Assembly (NCBI GenBank): GCA_021163945.1
Contig: JAGGTC010000069.1
Coordinates: 1 to 6,132 of the forward strand
Length of the DNA stretch: 6,132 nt
Direction of reading: 5' to 3'
Origin: Deltaproteobacteria bacterium
Lineage (GTDB): Bacteria; Desulfobacterota; Desulfofervidia; Desulfofervidales; DG-60
Shown here: positions 1 to 6,004 of the stretch, piece by piece
Position numbering within the stretch: position 1 is the first letter of the stretch
Layout: every line of letters starts with the position of its first letter
The notes under the pieces: generated by a model
Told to the model about the DNA's origin: nothing
Databases searched by the model: none
The model's input: only the letters and a program-made list of their open reading frames with translations
Made by a program: the position numbers and the translations under genes

Positions 1-318
1 ATAACACAAAGAAATCGTAAAAATAACACAAAATACACAATCCACATACAGACCTTGCCCAACATTTGTTATGCTTTTTGTTTTCTTAATGGAATCTTCA
101 CATACTTCAATGATCAGGATATGCCCTTCCCAGGAAAGCCTGCTTTCTAACATCTGAGATATACCTTGCCTAAGATAGCCAAGGTCTTCCCCAGAATAGA
201 TTTTAAATGGCAAAATAGCCAGTTTTATAGGTGATTTCGAAAGGGAAATACTTGGGAAAATAAAAATGAATGCAATTAATAAGATACTCAATAACGTCTC
301 TTGGCCCCTTTTTGACAT
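1..318 (-). CDS. Exported protein, N-terminal part only (runs off left edge)
   Basis: An open frame of 106 codons reads leftward from ATG at 318 to the window edge without a stop, so the gene is partial here. The protein starts MSKRG, followed by a hydrophobic stretch (about residues 8-22) and then SISLSKS, which looks like a Sec signal peptide. The mature part begins IKLAILPFKIYSGEDLGYL and continues QGISQMLESRLSWEG. This resembles the N-terminal domain of deltaproteobacterial exported proteins that often go on to carry VCBS/FG-GAP repeats, but no repeats are visible in this fragment. The ATG at 318 is chosen because the signal peptide follows at once; the same frame stays open upstream to a GTG at 360, and no good Shine-Dalgarno is seen. 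Residues from about 90 on are cysteine- and aromatic-rich and fit the family less well, so divergence or a sequence error there is possible. It is divergent from the kinase operon. Confidence 0.6.
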   Translation of the reverse strand, partial: MSKRGQETLLSILLIAFIFIFPSISLSKSPIKLAILPFKIYSGEDLGYLRQGISQMLESRLSWEGHILIIEVCEDSIKKTKSITNVGQGLYVDCVFCVIFTISLCY

Positions 319-326
319 AACTGTAG

Positions 327-343
327 GATAGCATACGTCTATC
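327..343. promoter_or_regulatory. Candidate activator-binding dyad GATAG-N7-CTATC
   Basis: Five-base perfect inverted arms, GATAG (327-331) and CTATC (339-343), are centred at 335. That is about 103 bases upstream of the predicted sigma54 start at 438, a usual distance for an enhancer-type activator site. The arms are short, so chance is a real alternative. Confidence 0.2.
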
Positions 344-374
344 TTGATGTCTAGTGTCACTTTTTGTTGACAAT

Positions 375-403
375 ATTATAAAAAATTCCTTGATATATGT
401 CTT
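375..403 (-). promoter_or_regulatory. Sigma70-like promoter for the leftward exported-protein gene
   Basis: On the minus strand a perfect -10 hexamer TATAAT (380-375) lies 17 bases downstream of AAGACA (403-398), a 4 of 6 match to TTGACA. Transcription would start near 368 and leave a leader of about 50 bases before the ATG at 318. The region is AT-rich, so a chance -10 is possible. Confidence 0.4.
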
Positions 404-410
404 TTTTTTG

Positions 411-427
411 TTGGCACATCTCTTGAA
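411..427 (+). promoter_or_regulatory. Sigma54-like (-24/-12) promoter upstream of the histidine kinase operon
   Basis: TTGGCACATCTCTTGAA matches the sigma54 consensus YTGGCAC-N5-TTGCW at the whole -24 element and with correct spacing. The one important deviation is in the -12 element, where GC is GA. Predicted +1 is G438, giving a 93-base leader. The downstream operon encodes a sigma54 activator, so autoregulation is plausible. The substituted -12 C keeps confidence moderate. Confidence 0.5.
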
Positions 428-432
428 TTAGA

Positions 433-505
433 TAGAGGTGCCATGTGTGGGTTTTAATGATGCCTCTCCCCAGAAAAAGTATAAAGCCCATACGTGGCAC
501 TTTTA
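433..505 (+). promoter_or_regulatory. Long leader-RNA hairpin upstream of the histidine kinase
   Basis: Bases 433-456 can pair with 482-505 over 24 consecutive positions around a 25-base loop (457-481). Nineteen pairs are Watson-Crick. The other five (435/503, 437/501, 444/494, 447/491, 452/486) are all G-U in plus-strand RNA and would be A-C mismatches in minus-strand RNA, which points to a structure in rightward transcripts. The predicted sigma54 start (438) falls at the base of the stem and would leave 19 pairs. The stem runs into TTTT (501-504), so it could act as an attenuator or weak terminator, or mark the end of a small RNA. The loop contains the C-rich run CCTCTCCCC. Its function is unknown. 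Confidence 0.55.
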
Positions 506-531
506 ATCCAGACAAATTTGTGTTAAGATAA
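457..531 (+). CDS. Possible 24-residue leader peptide coupled to the histidine kinase
   Basis: A small open frame starts with two ATG codons (457 and 460) in the loop of the leader hairpin and encodes 24 residues, beginning MMPLPRKSIKP and ending FNPDKFVLR. Its TAA stop (529-531) overlaps the kinase ATG (531-533) by one base as TAATG, a common arrangement for translational coupling. The kinase start has no recognisable Shine-Dalgarno, so re-initiation by ribosomes finishing this frame would explain how it is translated. The frame has only a modest GGG (449-451) six bases before its ATG. Ribosomes reading it would open the 3' arm of the hairpin. An open frame this short is expected often by chance, so the case rests on the junction rather than on length. 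No homology is recognised. Confidence 0.3.
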   Translation: MMPLPRKSIKPIRGTFNPDKFVLR

Positions 532-2561
532 TGAAGTTTGTAATGCGCAGAAAGGGCCTCTTGGTCATCATTGGCTTGTGTATCTGTGTAGTCCTTATAG
601 TTGCATTCTTCTTTGGTCTGTATTCTGCAAGGGAGCTAAAGAAGATTGTAAGTGAGCAGTTTAATGGACAGCAACTCATTTTGGCCCGTCAGGTAGCGCA
701 TGAGATAGAGAATAGCCTAAATTATGCTATGCAGGAATTGGTATCTATTAGATACATTGTTCAACATGGTATGCCTATTTCTAAGGCATTGTTAGAGGGT
801 GTCTATGAACGTGTAAGAGGAAAGGGCATAGATAGTGTGGGGATAGTAGATATAAATGGTAAGACCTTGATAAGTGCAGGAAGAGATTTAATCAAGGATC
901 TTTCCTCTGTATTTCAGAAAAAAGGACTAACTGGTCCCTTTTTGCATTTTTTAACAAAGAAAAAACAAATTTTGGTTTTGGCCTGCCCTTTAACTGAAGA
1001 TAAAGTAGCAGTCTTTTTGGTAGATGTCTACAAATTTGTAAAGGGCCATGTAGATAAGATTCGTTCTGGCAAGACGGGCTATGCGTGGGTAATTGACCAA
1101 AATGGGTATTTTATCTTTCACCCTATCAAGAAATTTATAGGAAAGGATGCATTTAAGGCAAGGCATGAGGAGGCCCCATATTTTTCCTTTAAAGAGATAA
1201 ATATATTACAAAAGAAGATGCTAAATGGGGAAGAGGGTACAGGAGAATATGCCTCCCTATGGCATGGGGAGACGAAAAAATATTTTAATAAACTTATAGC
1301 CTATACGCCTGTACACCTACCTTATACATCAACTATATGGTCTGTAGCTGTTTGTGCCCCAGAACAGGAGGTAGATGCTGTTATCCATAGGGCCTACCTT
1401 AGGCACTTCTTTTTGCAGGGTGCAGTAATCTTTGCATTATTGTTAATAGGTCTTTTCTTGCTTATCTCTGAGAGGAGATTTAGTGATCTATTAAAAGAAG
1501 AGGTGGCCAGAAAAACAGAAATTCTGAAAAAATCAGAAAAAAGGCGCAGACTCCTTATAGAGGGGGCAGATGACTTGATCTTTACCTTAGATTTAAATGG
1601 AAGGCTTATCTCTGCAAATAAGGCGACTTTAAGCTTTTTCTCAAAAGACAAGGAGATCTTGGGTATGGATTTTGGGGTGCTTTTTCATTGGTCAGAACAG
1701 CAGAGTAAAAGGATTCTAGAACAACTCTCCCGTGGGCAAACTGTAAATATGGAACATACAATTGAGGTAAATAGTCAAAAATATTGGTTAAATACAAAGT
1801 TTATGCCCCTTAATCTAGGAGATATTAAAGAGATCTTGTGTATTGCTAGGGATATCACAGAGATTAAACAGGCAGAGGAACAATTGGTAAATGCTGAAAA
1901 ATTGGCCTCCATAGGCACATTGGCTGCAGGGGTTGCCCATGAAATCAATAATCCACTGGGCATCATTATTGGTTTTTGTAATCTACTTATGGAAAATACA
2001 CCCAAGGAATCACAGTCATATAAAGACCTTAAGACCATAGAAAAACATGCCTTACACTGTAAAAATATTGTAGAAAACCTACTAAATTTTGCACGGGCAA
2101 AGGGTGATGGGTATAAAATAGCAGATGTAAATAAAAGTTTGGAGGGGCTTTTAAACATTGTCAAACATACATTAGAGGTAAATAATATTGAAATTCACAC
2201 AGACTTTGCCAAAAATTTACCCCTAGTAAGGGGGGATGAACAAGAACTGCAACAGGTATTTTTGAACCTTATTACAAATGCTATGGATGCCATGGACAGC
2301 AAAGGGAGGCTTTTTATTAGTACAAAGTTTAATCCAGATACAAGGTGTGTAGAGATATCCTTTCAGGATACAGGTTGTGGTATTAGAGAGGAATTAATAG
2401 AGAGGATTTTTGACCCATTTTTTACTACCAAAGAAAAAGGGACAGGCCTTGGCCTTTCCATTAGCTATGGGGTTATAAAAAAATATGGTGGGACAATTAT
2501 TTGTAAAAATCAAAAGAAAGGGGCAACATTTATTATTACTCTACCCATAGCTGAGAAATAA
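531..2561 (+). CDS. Membrane sensor histidine kinase (Cache-PAS-HisKA-HATPase, NtrB/AtoS type)
   Basis: This 676-residue sensor kinase is predicted to autophosphorylate a histidine and pass the phosphate to the regulator encoded next to it. Transmembrane helix 1 spans about residues 11-30. A periplasmic region (about 35-290) carries a Cache-like signature around YAWVIDQNGYFIFHP (184-198), then helix 2 (about 293-312), a charged linker and a PAS domain (about 336-448). The H-box HEINNPL has phosphoacceptor His470. The ATP-binding domain shows the N-box around Asn583, G1 DTGCG (613-617), F-box DPFFTT (628-633) and G2 GTGLGL (637-642), so all catalytic boxes are present. The periplasmic domain suggests a small external ligand that cannot be named. 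The ATG at 531 is the first possible start in frame; it has no clear Shine-Dalgarno and may depend on coupling to the upstream small frame. The regulator gene begins five bases after the stop. Confidence 0.93.
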   Translation: MKFVMRRKGLLVIIGLCICVVLIVAFFFGLYSARELKKIVSEQFNGQQLILARQVAHEIENSLNYAMQELVSIRYIVQHGMPISKALLEGVYERVRGKGIDSVGIVDINGKTLISAGRDLIKDLSSVFQKKGLTGPFLHFLTKKKQILVLACPLTEDKVAVFLVDVYKFVKGHVDKIRSGKTGYAWVIDQNGYFIFHPIKKFIGKDAFKARHEEAPYFSFKEINILQKKMLNGEEGTGEYASLWHGETKKYFNKLIAYTPVHLPYTSTIWSVAVCAPEQEVDAVIHRAYLRHFFLQGAVIFALLLIGLFLLISERRFSDLLKEEVARKTEILKKSEKRRRLLIEGADDLIFTLDLNGRLISANKATLSFFSKDKEILGMDFGVLFHWSEQQSKRILEQLSRGQTVNMEHTIEVNSQKYWLNTKFMPLNLGDIKEILCIARDITEIKQAEEQLVNAEKLASIGTLAAGVAHEINNPLGIIIGFCNLLMENTPKESQSYKDLKTIEKHALHCKNIVENLLNFARAKGDGYKIADVNKSLEGLLNIVKHTLEVNNIEIHTDFAKNLPLVRGDEQELQQVFLNLITNAMDAMDSKGRLFISTKFNPDTRCVEISFQDTGCGIREELIERIFDPFFTTKEKGTGLGLSISYGVIKKYGGTIICKNQKKGATFIITLPIAEK

Positions 2562-2566
2562 AGGAG
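2562..2566 (+). promoter_or_regulatory. Shine-Dalgarno touching the start codon of the response regulator
   Basis: AGGAG sits between the kinase stop (TAA 2559-2561) and the regulator ATG (2567), with no spacer at all. Normal spacing is about 5-9 bases. The receiver domain needs MLGKILAIDDE, and the next in-frame candidate, TTG at 2582, would cut into its first strand, so the ATG stays the best start. Translation probably relies on ribosomes arriving from the kinase gene. Confidence 0.6.
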
Positions 2567-3952
2567 ATGTTAGGTAAAATCTTGGCCATAGATGATGAGA
2601 TAGACATGCTTTCCTTGCTAAAAAGGATTATTGAGGGCAAGACAGATTATGAGGTAACAGTTACCCCTGAACCAAAGAGGGCGATAAGGCTTATTCAAGA
2701 TACCTACTTTGATCTAGTGCTTTTAGATTTGAAGATGCCTGGCATGAGTGGGATGGAGGTGCTAAGGAAGATAAAGGAAATAGAGCCTGATACTGCTGTA
2801 ATTATCATTACTGCCTATGGAACAATAGAATCTGCTGTAGAGGCCATGAAGATTGGGGCTATTGATTTTATTACAAAGCCATTTAAACCAGAGCAGATTC
2901 TTCTTACTATCCAAAGGACCATGGATCTACAAAAGTTAAAGAGGGAAAATAAGGCACTAAAAGAGGAATTGGCCAAGGAAAAGGAGGCCGACTTTATTAT
3001 AGGAAAAAGCAAGGTTATGCAATCCATTTACAGATACATCCTCCAGGTGGCAAAGACATCAGCTACAGTAGTTATTAGTGGGGAAAGTGGTACTGGTAAA
3101 GAGCTTGTAGCCAGGGCCTTGCACCACCATAGTCTGCGCAGCAGTAAACCATTTGTCCCTGTAAACTGTAGTGCCATCCCTGAAACCTTGATTGAGAGTG
3201 AGTTCTTTGGACACGTAAGAGGTGCCTTTTCTGGGGCAATTAGGGATAAAATCGGACTAGTAGAAGAGGCCAATGGTGGGACACTCTTTCTGGATGAGGT
3301 AAGTGATTTAAACCTACTTATGCAGACAAAACTTTTGCGTTTTTTACAAGATGGTGAATTTCGCCCCGTTGGTAGCACAAAGAATAAGAGGGCAGACATA
3401 CGCATCATTGCCGCCACAAATAGGGATTTGTTAGAACTGGTAAAACAGGGAAGATTTAGAGAAGACCTGTATTATCGACTTAATGTGATTAGTATCCACT
3501 TACCTCCATTAAGAGACAGGAGAGAAGACATCCCTATTTTGGCGCACTATTTTCTGGAAAAGTATGCAAAAGCAAATAAAAAGTCTGTTAAGGGATTTTC
3601 ACAAGCTGCTATGTCAAAATTAATAACAAGAGATTGGTCGGGCAATATAAGGGAGTTACAAAATGTGATTGAGAGGGCAGTGATTATCTGTCAGGGAGAA
3701 TACATCCAGGCATCAGAGATTGACCCCTTGACCTCTTTACAATCTGAGAGTTCTAAAGAGATATGGGATATCCCCCTCAAAAAGGCCAAACGCCGAATAT
3801 TGGTAGATTTCTATCATCAATATTTAACCTATGTCCTAAGGCAATGTAAAGGCAATGTCTCTGAGGCCGCAAAGATATGTGGTGTGAAGAGGCAGTATCT
3901 TCACCGTCTAATGAAGATTGCCAATCTTAAATCTTCCTCATTTCGCGAGTAA
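2567..3952 (+). CDS. Sigma54-dependent response regulator (REC-AAA+-Fis, NtrC/AtoC/ZraR type)
   Basis: This 461-residue cytoplasmic activator should be phosphorylated by the adjacent kinase and then use ATP hydrolysis to open promoters bound by sigma54 RNA polymerase. The receiver domain (1-120) has acidic residues D9, D10 and E11, phosphoacceptor D54 in LDLKMPG, T82 and K104. A probable coiled linker (about 120-140) leads to the AAA+ domain (about 142-372): Walker A GESGTGKE (172-179), sigma54-contact loop GAFSGA (219-224), Walker B GGTLFLDE (237-244), sensor I around AATNRDL, an arginine-finger region GRFREDLYYRLN (296-307) and sensor II GNIREL (359-364). The C-terminal Fis-type helix-turn-helix is GNVSEAAKICGVKRQYLHRLM (429-449). 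GAFSGA differs from the usual GAFTGA by Thr to Ser, which keeps the hydroxyl. All key residues are intact, so a functional activator is expected. Its targets are not known; four sigma54-like promoters lie in this window. Confidence 0.95.
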   Translation: MLGKILAIDDEIDMLSLLKRIIEGKTDYEVTVTPEPKRAIRLIQDTYFDLVLLDLKMPGMSGMEVLRKIKEIEPDTAVIIITAYGTIESAVEAMKIGAIDFITKPFKPEQILLTIQRTMDLQKLKRENKALKEELAKEKEADFIIGKSKVMQSIYRYILQVAKTSATVVISGESGTGKELVARALHHHSLRSSKPFVPVNCSAIPETLIESEFFGHVRGAFSGAIRDKIGLVEEANGGTLFLDEVSDLNLLMQTKLLRFLQDGEFRPVGSTKNKRADIRIIAATNRDLLELVKQGRFREDLYYRLNVISIHLPPLRDRREDIPILAHYFLEKYAKANKKSVKGFSQAAMSKLITRDWSGNIRELQNVIERAVIICQGEYIQASEIDPLTSLQSESSKEIWDIPLKKAKRRILVDFYHQYLTYVLRQCKGNVSEAAKICGVKRQYLHRLMKIANLKSSSFRE

Positions 3953-3964
3953 GCTATCAAGGAA

Positions 3965-4153
3965 TTATTCAGTGATATCATCTGGGTGGCGTTCCTCTGG
4001 ATAGATGTCTATCAATTCTGCCATATGTTCTATGGCCTCCAATAGCTCGTCCCAGCTAGGGTTCACATTTTTTAAAATCCCCATGGTTACGAGCAATCTT
4101 GTAGCCTGACTATAAAATTCCTTGATCTGTTTTTCCTCTTGAGGGTTAATCAT
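3965..4153 (-). CDS. Small acidic protein of unknown function, downstream of GAPDH
   Basis: This 62-residue frame starts MINPQEEKQIKEFY and ends PDDITE. It has 14 Asp/Glu against 5 Lys/Arg, no cysteine, no signal peptide and no membrane segment. Two amphipathic helices look likely, at about residues 5-25 and 33-48, so it should be a soluble cytoplasmic protein. I do not recognise the family. It is supported as a gene by a good Shine-Dalgarno, AAGGAG, placed seven bases before the ATG, and by its position ten bases after the GAPDH stop. The Shine-Dalgarno overlaps that stop codon (TAAGGAG), an arrangement typical of coupled operon genes. Its 3' end stops 12 bases from the end of the converging response-regulator gene. 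A role related to GAPDH is suggested only by this neighbourhood. Confidence 0.72.
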   Translation of the reverse strand: MINPQEEKQIKEFYSQATRLLVTMGILKNVNPSWDELLEAIEHMAELIDIYPEERHPDDITE

Positions 4154-4163
4154 CCTTTACTCC

Positions 4164-5171
4164 TTATAATAACCTTCCTATTAACCTTGTAAAATCAACC
4201 AGTCTACAGGCATATGCCCACTCATTGTCATACCAGGATAGGACCTTAACAACCCTTTTTTGCAATACCATGGTTGAAACTGCATCTACAATGGCAGAGT
4301 GTGAATTTCCTATTATGTCGCTAGAGACTATTCTATCATCGGTTACTTCAAGTATACCCTTCATCCTTTCTTTTGAATATATCCTTAGGGTATTGTTTAT
4401 CTCCTCTGTTGTTACCTCCCTTCTAAGAGTGGCTACAATATCAGTTACAGAACCACAGATTATAGGTACCCTCATGGCCAGACCTGCCATCTTCCCTTTT
4501 AGCTCTGGCAAAACTTGTTCAGTGGCTATAGTTGCCCCAGTAGTAGTAGGGATGATTGAAACAGCAGCTGCCCTTGCCCGACGAAGCCTTTTGCCAAAGG
4601 AGTCAACAAGGGCCTGCCCTGCGGTATAGGCGTGGATAGCAGTTATAATTAAGCCTTCAATACCAAATGAATCATTTAGCACCTTAGCTACAGGCGCTAG
4701 AGAATTTGTAGTACAGGAGGCCAAAGAGATGATGTTGTGTTTTTCTGGATTGTAGACATCTTCATTTACCCCCAATACAACAGTTGCATCGGCATTTTTA
4801 GAAGGGGCACTGATAATTACCTTTTTTGCCCCTGCCTTAAGGTGCCTTTCTGCTGCCTCTTTGTCTGTAAAACGGCCTGTACATTCAACTACTACATCGA
4901 TATCCAACCTTTTCCATGGCAGGGCTTCAGGGTCCCTTTCCCTTGTAATAGTGATGTTTTTCCCATCCACAATTAGAGAGTTATTATCATAGCTAACACT
5001 ACCCTTGTATTTGCGATAAACAGAATCATACTTAAATAGATAGGCTGCCGTCTCAGGGGTTGCCATAAGGTCATTTATAACAACCACCTCTATATCCTTG
5101 TATTCCATTGCCCTCCTTAAAAAACAACGTCCAATCCTACCAAATCCGTTTATAGCTACCTTTATACCCAT
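4164..5171 (-). CDS. gap: Type I glyceraldehyde-3-phosphate dehydrogenase
   Basis: This enzyme catalyses the reversible NAD(P)- and phosphate-dependent oxidation of glyceraldehyde 3-phosphate to 1,3-bisphosphoglycerate in glycolysis and gluconeogenesis, in the cytoplasm. At 335 residues it has normal family length. The nucleotide fold begins INGFGRIGR (7-15); Asp34 in INDL is the residue usually tied to NAD preference. Catalytic Cys153 lies in ASCTTN and His180 in AIHAYT. RRARAAA (197-203), PTTTGA (208-213), Arg234 and WYDNEW (313-318) are also present. It departs from the common sequences at YTAGQALVDSFGKRL (usual YTNDQ) and at RVPIICGSVTDI (usual RVPTPNVSVVDL), so it is a somewhat divergent paralogue, though the catalytic set is intact. 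The ATG at 5171 follows AAGGAGG closely. A sigma54-type promoter lies between it and the upstream kinase-like gene, and the 62-residue gene follows it. Confidence 0.95.
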   Translation of the reverse strand: MGIKVAINGFGRIGRCFLRRAMEYKDIEVVVINDLMATPETAAYLFKYDSVYRKYKGSVSYDNNSLIVDGKNITITRERDPEALPWKRLDIDVVVECTGRFTDKEAAERHLKAGAKKVIISAPSKNADATVVLGVNEDVYNPEKHNIISLASCTTNSLAPVAKVLNDSFGIEGLIITAIHAYTAGQALVDSFGKRLRRARAAAVSIIPTTTGATIATEQVLPELKGKMAGLAMRVPIICGSVTDIVATLRREVTTEEINNTLRIYSKERMKGILEVTDDRIVSSDIIGNSHSAIVDAVSTMVLQKRVVKVLSWYDNEWAYACRLVDFTRLIGRLL

Positions 5172-5195
5172 GGCCCTCCTTATACTGCATAGTTA

Positions 5196-5212
5196 AGCAA
5201 AATTTATACCAG
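5196..5212 (-). promoter_or_regulatory. Sigma54 (-24/-12) promoter of gap
   Basis: Read on the minus strand, CTGGTATAAATTTTGCT fits YTGGYAYR-N4-TTGCW at every defined position, with exactly ten bases between GG and GC. It fills the short gap between the kinase-like stop (5217) and the gap ATG. Predicted +1 is near 5185, leaving a leader of about 14 bases that already contains AAGGAGG. The match is part of a 19-base sequence (5195-5213) repeated exactly at 5987-6005. Confidence 0.75.
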
Positions 5213-5216
5213 CCCT

Positions 5217-5957
5217 TTACAATCTTTCAGGAAACTTTTTCCTAAAGGCCTGAGCAACAATGCTGGCTGCCCATTCTGGTCTGATATAATCACAGTTGAT
5301 TACTATATCAAATTCATATGGTGAGGCATCTTTTTTACCATAGATCGTTTTAAAAAAATCCCTCTGTTCCTTATCTATTTCATTTAATTTTTTGTCCACT
5401 TCTTCCTCTGCTACATTCAATATCTTTGCTATTCGTTTTATCCGATAATTCCTTGAACTAATAAATCTCACAGCTAACACCCTTTCCCTTGGTAATATCA
5501 AATGCGTACCCCTGCCTACAAAGATTGTTCGCCCCAGATGGGCAATAGATAAGATTATATCTACCAGGCGCCTTGCATAATCACTCAGCATAAATGATTT
5601 TTCACCAAAAAGCATTGCTAAAAGGTTCTCTCTCCTTCCAGGAAAACGCTCATCAAATATGGCAACTGTCCTGGCACTAACTTTTGCATCCTTGGCTATA
5701 TACTCCAAAATTTGTCTATCTATGACTTTATAGCCAATCTGTTCTGCCAAGATGTCTGCTATCTCAACAGCACCAACACCTATCTTGCGTGAAAAGCAAA
5801 TAGTAGGTGGTATCTCTTCTTCAACTTTCTTTTTTACCTCTTTGGGCCGGCCAAGCTCCCATTCACGGATTTGCTGTTCTACAAGCTCAGCAATGTCTGG
5901 CCTTTTCTTTACATACATACCTGGGAAATATTCCATGCCCCCTATAATTATAGACAT
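5217..5957 (-). CDS. Cytidylate kinase-like protein with N-terminal extension
   Basis: This 246-residue protein resembles the cytidylate-kinase-like family (P-loop nucleoside monophosphate kinase fold). The core starts near residue 52 with ICFSRKIGVGAVEIADILAE, where family members usually have SREYGSGG-like sequence; the phosphate-binding loop here is SRKIGVGA (56-63). VIDRQILEYIA (78-88), GRGTHLIL (148-155) and a lid-like basic region from RNYRIKRIAKIL to FFKTIYGKK (169-209) follow, then YEFDIVINCDYI (214-225). About 50 residues precede the core, rich in charge (EVKKKVEEE), with no membrane segment. The true substrate is uncertain: these proteins are annotated by similarity and need not phosphorylate CMP. 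The ATG at 5957 is preceded by GGGAGG at suitable spacing; Met8 is the alternative start. It has its own sigma54-type promoter and lies 45 bases upstream of gap, so the two may be read separately or together. Confidence 0.8.
   Translation of the reverse strand: MSIIIGGMEYFPGMYVKKRPDIAELVEQQIREWELGRPKEVKKKVEEEIPPTICFSRKIGVGAVEIADILAEQIGYKVIDRQILEYIAKDAKVSARTVAIFDERFPGRRENLLAMLFGEKSFMLSDYARRLVDIILSIAHLGRTIFVGRGTHLILPRERVLAVRFISSRNYRIKRIAKILNVAEEEVDKKLNEIDKEQRDFFKTIYGKKDASPYEFDIVINCDYIRPEWAASIVAQAFRKKFPERL
5282..5310. promoter_or_regulatory. Candidate activator site: nested dyads inside the kinase-like gene
   Basis: TGATATA (5282-5288) is mirrored by TATATCA (5304-5310). Nested within them is TAATCA-cagt-TGATTA (5287-5302). 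The centre, about 5295, is 110 bases upstream of the predicted gap start at 5185, a typical distance for a sigma54 activator. The sequence also codes for protein and is AT-rich, so this is only a candidate. Confidence 0.25.
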
Positions 5958-5987
5958 AATAACCTCCCATCATCTACCATATAATAA

Positions 5988-6004
5988 AGCAAAATTTATA
6001 CCAG
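5988..6004 (-). promoter_or_regulatory. Sigma54 (-24/-12) promoter of the cytidylate kinase-like gene
   Basis: The minus-strand sequence CTGGTATAAATTTTGCT is identical to the gap promoter and matches the sigma54 consensus fully. Predicted +1 is near 5977, giving a 20-base leader that contains GGGAGG. It faces away from the promoter of the CBS gene, and the two elements are separated by only 15 bases. Confidence 0.72.

Noticed and set aside
367..396. TTGACA (367-372) as the -35 of a rightward sigma70 promoter
   Set aside because: No acceptable -10 lies at 16-18 bases spacing (TTGATA or TGATAT only), while a rightward sigma54 element fits better further downstream.
433..505. Reading the leader inverted repeat as a mobile-element end or a two-way terminator
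   Set aside because: There are no target-site duplications or transposase remnants. Leftward RNA would carry five A-C mismatches, so only the rightward strand folds well.
495..510. A second TGGCAC (495-500) that could be the -24 element of another sigma54 promoter close to the kinase start
   Set aside because: At the required spacing the -12 position reads ATCCA and lacks the essential G of GC. The hexamer is better explained as part of the 3' arm of the leader hairpin.
1394..3417. Minus-strand open frames of 63-129 codons opposite the kinase and regulator genes
   Set aside because: They lie wholly within well-supported genes with conserved motifs, show no family features and lack ribosome-binding sites; they are shadows of the plus-strand coding.
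5224..5249. Inverted repeat around AGGAAA-N3-TTTCCT at the 3' end of the kinase-like gene, considered as a terminator
   Set aside because: No T-run follows on either strand and it lies within the last codons; it would also sit just before the gap promoter with no clear role.
5546..5563. Inverted repeat TAGATA-N6-TATCTA inside the kinase-like gene
   Set aside because: It lies far from any predicted promoter and within AT-rich coding sequence; chance is the simplest explanation.
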